Origin: Nymphaea colorata
Lineage: Eukaryota > Streptophyta > Magnoliopsida > Nymphaeales > Nymphaeaceae
Assembly: GCF_008831285.2 (NCBI RefSeq)
Contig: NC_045151.1
Location: 1,979,544 to 2,043,543, forward strand
Direction of reading: 5' to 3'
Length of the DNA stretch: 64,000 bases
In this document: positions 61,010-64,000 of the stretch, one piece after another
How positions within the stretch are numbered: the stretch's first letter is position 1
How the letters are laid out: each line of letters opens with the position of its first letter
Notes under the pieces: generated by a model
Databases searched by the model: none
Told to the model about the DNA's origin: nothing
What the model saw: the letters and a program-made list of their open reading frames with translations, nothing else
Program-made: the position numbers and the translations under genes

Positions 61010-61440
61010 TTTTACCAAAGACAAAATAAGAAGCAAGTTGAAACCTACAAAACTTGACTTGATGGTTTACATAGAAATGTTAAACACTAGTAGGCTTGGC
61101 CACTAGGAAGTACTTTGATGTAGATAGATGCACAAGTGTGGACATATCTATGAAGTACTTTGATGTAGATACACAAATGTGGACATATTACATGGCTGTA
61201 TGTAATATTGCTTGTTGGCATGACTGTGTATCTAAGTACTATTTTGCTGTAGTGTGTGAGTGGGTCTTGTGGCAGAAACATCTATGTAGAAAGAAGTTTA
61301 AAAATATTAAACAATATAAATATTATGAAGATCTAGCTCAGATATTTAGAAGTTCAAGCACCAATGGCAACAAGAAAAACACAACCAACAACTTGTTTGA
61401 TAATGAAGGAAGTCAAAAATGTTAATTCAAACTTTTAGCC
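61010..61440 (+). pseudogene. Myb/SANT-like (Harbinger ORF1-type or related) fragment
   Basis: TKDKIRSKLKPTKLDL with IEMLNTS parallels FTKDKIKNKLKYSK..MLNTS of the Harbinger ORF1 at 9608. It is followed, after a frameshift, by KYFDVDTQMWTYYM (compare CIEVDPQVWNDYV) and then KFKNIKQYKYYEDLAQIF (compare the KYRGPKVWRYYDEFAEVY region). The block coding for FDVD..CTSVDIS is tandemly duplicated (around 61110 and 61153). Stops and shifts make it a pseudogene. No transposase or inverted ends are seen nearby, so it may be a relic of a Harbinger element or of a host Myb/SANT-like gene. Confidence 0.5.
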
Positions 61441-61802
61441 ATGGCAGTTTGATGAGAACTAAACATTCATACAAATGTTAAATGCTGAAAGTCCCCAACC
61501 ATCACCAACGCCTCACTCCCAAGCAGACCAAGTTCATTTCTCATAAAAAAAATATGAACGAATCCAATGACAAAAAAAAAAAAAAAATCTATCTGGATGA
61601 TGATTTAGGGGAGAGAGAACCTTCTGGTAGGGTTTTTTTTATCGAGGGTTTGATCTCGAAGGGGCGGGTGTTCTCATCGGCGTGTTGGCCACCACCAGCC
61701 TTTAGATGGGCGGCCCATCAACCTATCCGAGTGCTAGGGAGTGCTAGGGAAGAAACTGGAGCCGTGCAAGGGCTCTCGTCAGGGTCTTGATGGTTGAATC
61801 AA
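61441..61802. other. Intergenic, no gene seen
   Basis: A 102-codon frame (61482-61790) has no recognisable domain. Confidence 0.45.
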
Positions 61803-61810
61803 CCAGTGGC

Positions 61811-61993
61811 TAGTGGCGTAACCACATGGTGACTGGTGTGGGCAACTATCCATACCAGTCTCTTAAAAGTTCTTTATTTTTAAATGGGAATCTTAAATAT
61901 TTATCCTTCTATATATATATATAAGTGTTCTACCAGTTTTGAGTATTTTTAATCAAGTGCCCCTCCAGCCAATTTTTTCTGGCTCTGTCACTG
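61811..61993. mobile_element. hAT-family MITE
   Basis: Ends TAGTGGCGTAACCAC and, inverted, CAGTGACAGAGCCAG bound 183 bp. CCAGTGGC (61803-61810) and CTAGTGGC (61994-62001) form a 7-of-8 target duplication. Belongs with 37227, 41509 and 47605. Confidence 0.7.
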
Positions 61994-62021
61994 CTAGTGG
62001 CGAGCGGCTGGTGCTAGTTTT

Positions 62022-62585
<564 letters not shown>

Positions 62586-62639
62586 TAAAAACACTATTAA
62601 AACCCAAAAAATGATCAACTCAATCTATATTTTGCATTA

Positions 62640-62790
62640 GCATATCCTTAAGTTAACATTGACAAGGTTAGATTTAAAAAAAAAAAAAACACTTTAAATA
62701 TCATAATTATAGGATCTGGTTTTTGTCCCTGACCTATTGGTCTGGTTTCTACCAATCTCTCTCTCTCTCACTCACACACACACACACACA
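62640..62790. repeat. Partial third copy of the foldback arm, ending in (CT)n(CA)n
   Basis: GGATCTGGTTTTTGTCCCTG and GGTCTGGTTTCTACCAATCT followed by (CT)n repeat the left arm's inner end (62195-62260). Here the microsatellite is CT then CA rather than CT then TA. Confidence 0.7.
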
Positions 62791-63458
62791 TAGAAGATCT
62801 TGCCCCATTGGTATTGCTATCAATCAGTAGAATAGTCTTCATCCTCAAGAAATACTGTTTAGCACTAAGTATGAGCCACGGAGATGATAAACTGTCTAAC
62901 TGGGTGGCACAAGGAATTTGGCAGGAATATCTCCTTCTCTATCAGTACCTATGCTTGTATGTCCATGACCAAATGATTTCTTCAAAAATACGTTTCATTT
63001 TCCACTACCCATTGTTGACGGGTGGGGATGAACCAAAACAGTGTTGCGCTCGGATAAAGAAAAAAATTATACAATCGTAATTCACCCAAAATAAACTGTT
63101 GCATCCACACATGAAATCAAGCTTACAATCAGGTGGGACTGCAGTATTTTATGCGGTTAAAGCAACCTGTCCTTCATCGTTCTCTCCTGTACCTCAATGC
63201 TTAAATATTTCTGGGACCTGATGAACAACTCGTACCCAGTCCTCATCCCAAACCTTGTTTTGAAAAGTTCGCAAAAACCATTGTCAATTTCTCCAACTAA
63301 TATTGACTCATAAAATGATATTGCAAAATCAATTCATGGATATACAGGTGACTTTAATTCAGTTTCCGCTTTTGAAGGTGGGATTGATAAACAGGCAAGC
63401 ACTATAGCTTTACATGGAAAAGCTTAAGAGCTAATTTTTATGTGCGGTGACTTGAAAG
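62791..63458. other. Intergenic / 3' flank of the right-edge gene
   Basis: No separate gene supported. The part nearest 63458 is probably 3' untranslated sequence of the minus-strand gene. Confidence 0.5.
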
Positions 63459-63866
63459 TCACACAGGCGACTCATCTGGCTCGAGTGGGCAAGATCCATC
63501 ATCGACATCGGCCAATGGATTGTACAGGTGAGAGCTTGGATCTGTGCAGCCTACTACAATATCCAGATTGCAGCGGTCACCCTGTGTACATTGCAAAAAT
63601 AATAGCAGCATGTCAAAAAAAAAAAGAGGGGGATAGAGAGAGAGAGAGAGAATAAGGAAGAAAAAAAACTACAAACAGAAAATTAGGAGAAAACAAGAAA
63701 AAACAGACTGCTTGGAGGAGCCACTATTTTGCTGACCGGTGAATCAGATACATACCCCTTCAATTGACAGGTTACCAATCATGGCACATCTAGTTGCAAC
63801 AATGTTTGAATCGGGAAATATTGCTCTCTCACATGCACCTTCTTCGCTCAACTCTGCTGCCAGGCC
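63459..63866 (-). CDS. 3' exons of an unidentified gene with a GCTDP-DDGSC motif (partial)
   Basis: Two exons on the minus strand join in phase 0: 63756-63866 (37 codons: [19 protein letters not shown], then [17 protein letters not shown]) and 63459-63581 (40 codons plus TGA). The last exon contains two Cys in [13 protein letters not shown] followed by [12 protein letters not shown] near the C-terminus. Splice sites are clean (GGG|GTATGT and CAG|GGTGAC). The GCTDPxxxxYNPxAxxDDGSC pattern is a known small Cys-containing motif found in varied proteins, but I do not recognise this plant gene. It continues beyond the right edge. The two exons are well conserved-looking and free of stops, unlike the relics nearby. 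Confidence 0.7.
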
Positions 63867-64000
63867 CTGCAAACCATATACCAAACAATATTAATCTTTC
63901 ACGAGCTCACATCCATTTCTGGTGGCAATTGAAGAGACTTACAAAACAATCACATGATATTAGCAAATGAAGCAATTCAATGCCTTAAGTTCTTAATGTT
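63867..64000 (-). other. Intron or further upstream part of the right-edge gene
   Basis: AT-rich sequence upstream (in gene direction) of the 63756-63866 exon, ending in a TTTGCAG acceptor. A GTAAGT-like donor lies near 63940, but the exon before it cannot be read with confidence. Confidence 0.35.

Overview
This window is nuclear DNA from a flowering plant. The signs are spliced genes with GT-AG introns, plant-only families (a GPI-anchored GH17 beta-1,3-glucanase, a hydrophobic-seed/HyPRP protein, a KIX8/KIX9-type EAR co-repressor adaptor), Ty1/Copia, PIF/Harbinger and hAT transposons, a tRNA-derived SINE, and many long (TA)n tracts. The species cannot be named from sequence alone. The DNA is AT-rich, gene-poor and heavily invaded by repeats.

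Layout. 1-5.1 kb: no gene; three neighbouring tandem arrays (about 170-240 bp, 72 bp and 31 bp units). 5.1-18.8 kb: a HyPRP gene (18.2-18.6 kb, minus) and a truncated copy of its 3' end (5.4-5.5 kb) lie either side of a decayed Copia element (5802-16848, both LTRs present). The Copia pol frame is split by a 5.6-kb PIF/Harbinger element (7623-13212) flanked by a TTA target duplication. That element carries a Myb/SANT-like ORF1, a DDE transposase ORF2, and an extra ORF3 with a viroplasmin/RNase H1 N-terminal domain. 18.9-29.1 kb: a compound microsatellite, hAT-like and Tourist MITEs, a SINE on the minus strand, and a dimeric tandem array. 29.9-36.0 kb: a GH17 glucanase of three exons whose GPI-anchor exon lies behind a 4.4-kb intron. 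36-43 kb: intergenic, with one hAT MITE carrying a perfect 8-bp target duplication and one Tourist MITE. 43.1-45.1 kb: the KIX8/KIX9-like gene in four exons (minus). 45-54 kb: intergenic, with a second, internally deleted Copia relic (51.5-52.7 kb). 54.5 kb: a probable small intronless gene. 56 kb: a GC-rich island flanked by hairpins. 60-62.8 kb: a 543-bp hAT element made of GAGCTCGA sub-repeats, a Myb/SANT pseudogene fragment, a hAT MITE, and a 560-bp foldback with a (TA)n tract at its tip. 63.46-63.87 kb: the last two visible exons of a minus-strand gene that runs off the right edge.

The host genes show no operon-like relationship. The glucanase acts on cell-wall or plasmodesmal callose, the HyPRP is secreted to the wall, and the KIX protein is nuclear. 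The most unusual object is the nested Harbinger element, for its third ORF and its palindromic subterminal motifs.
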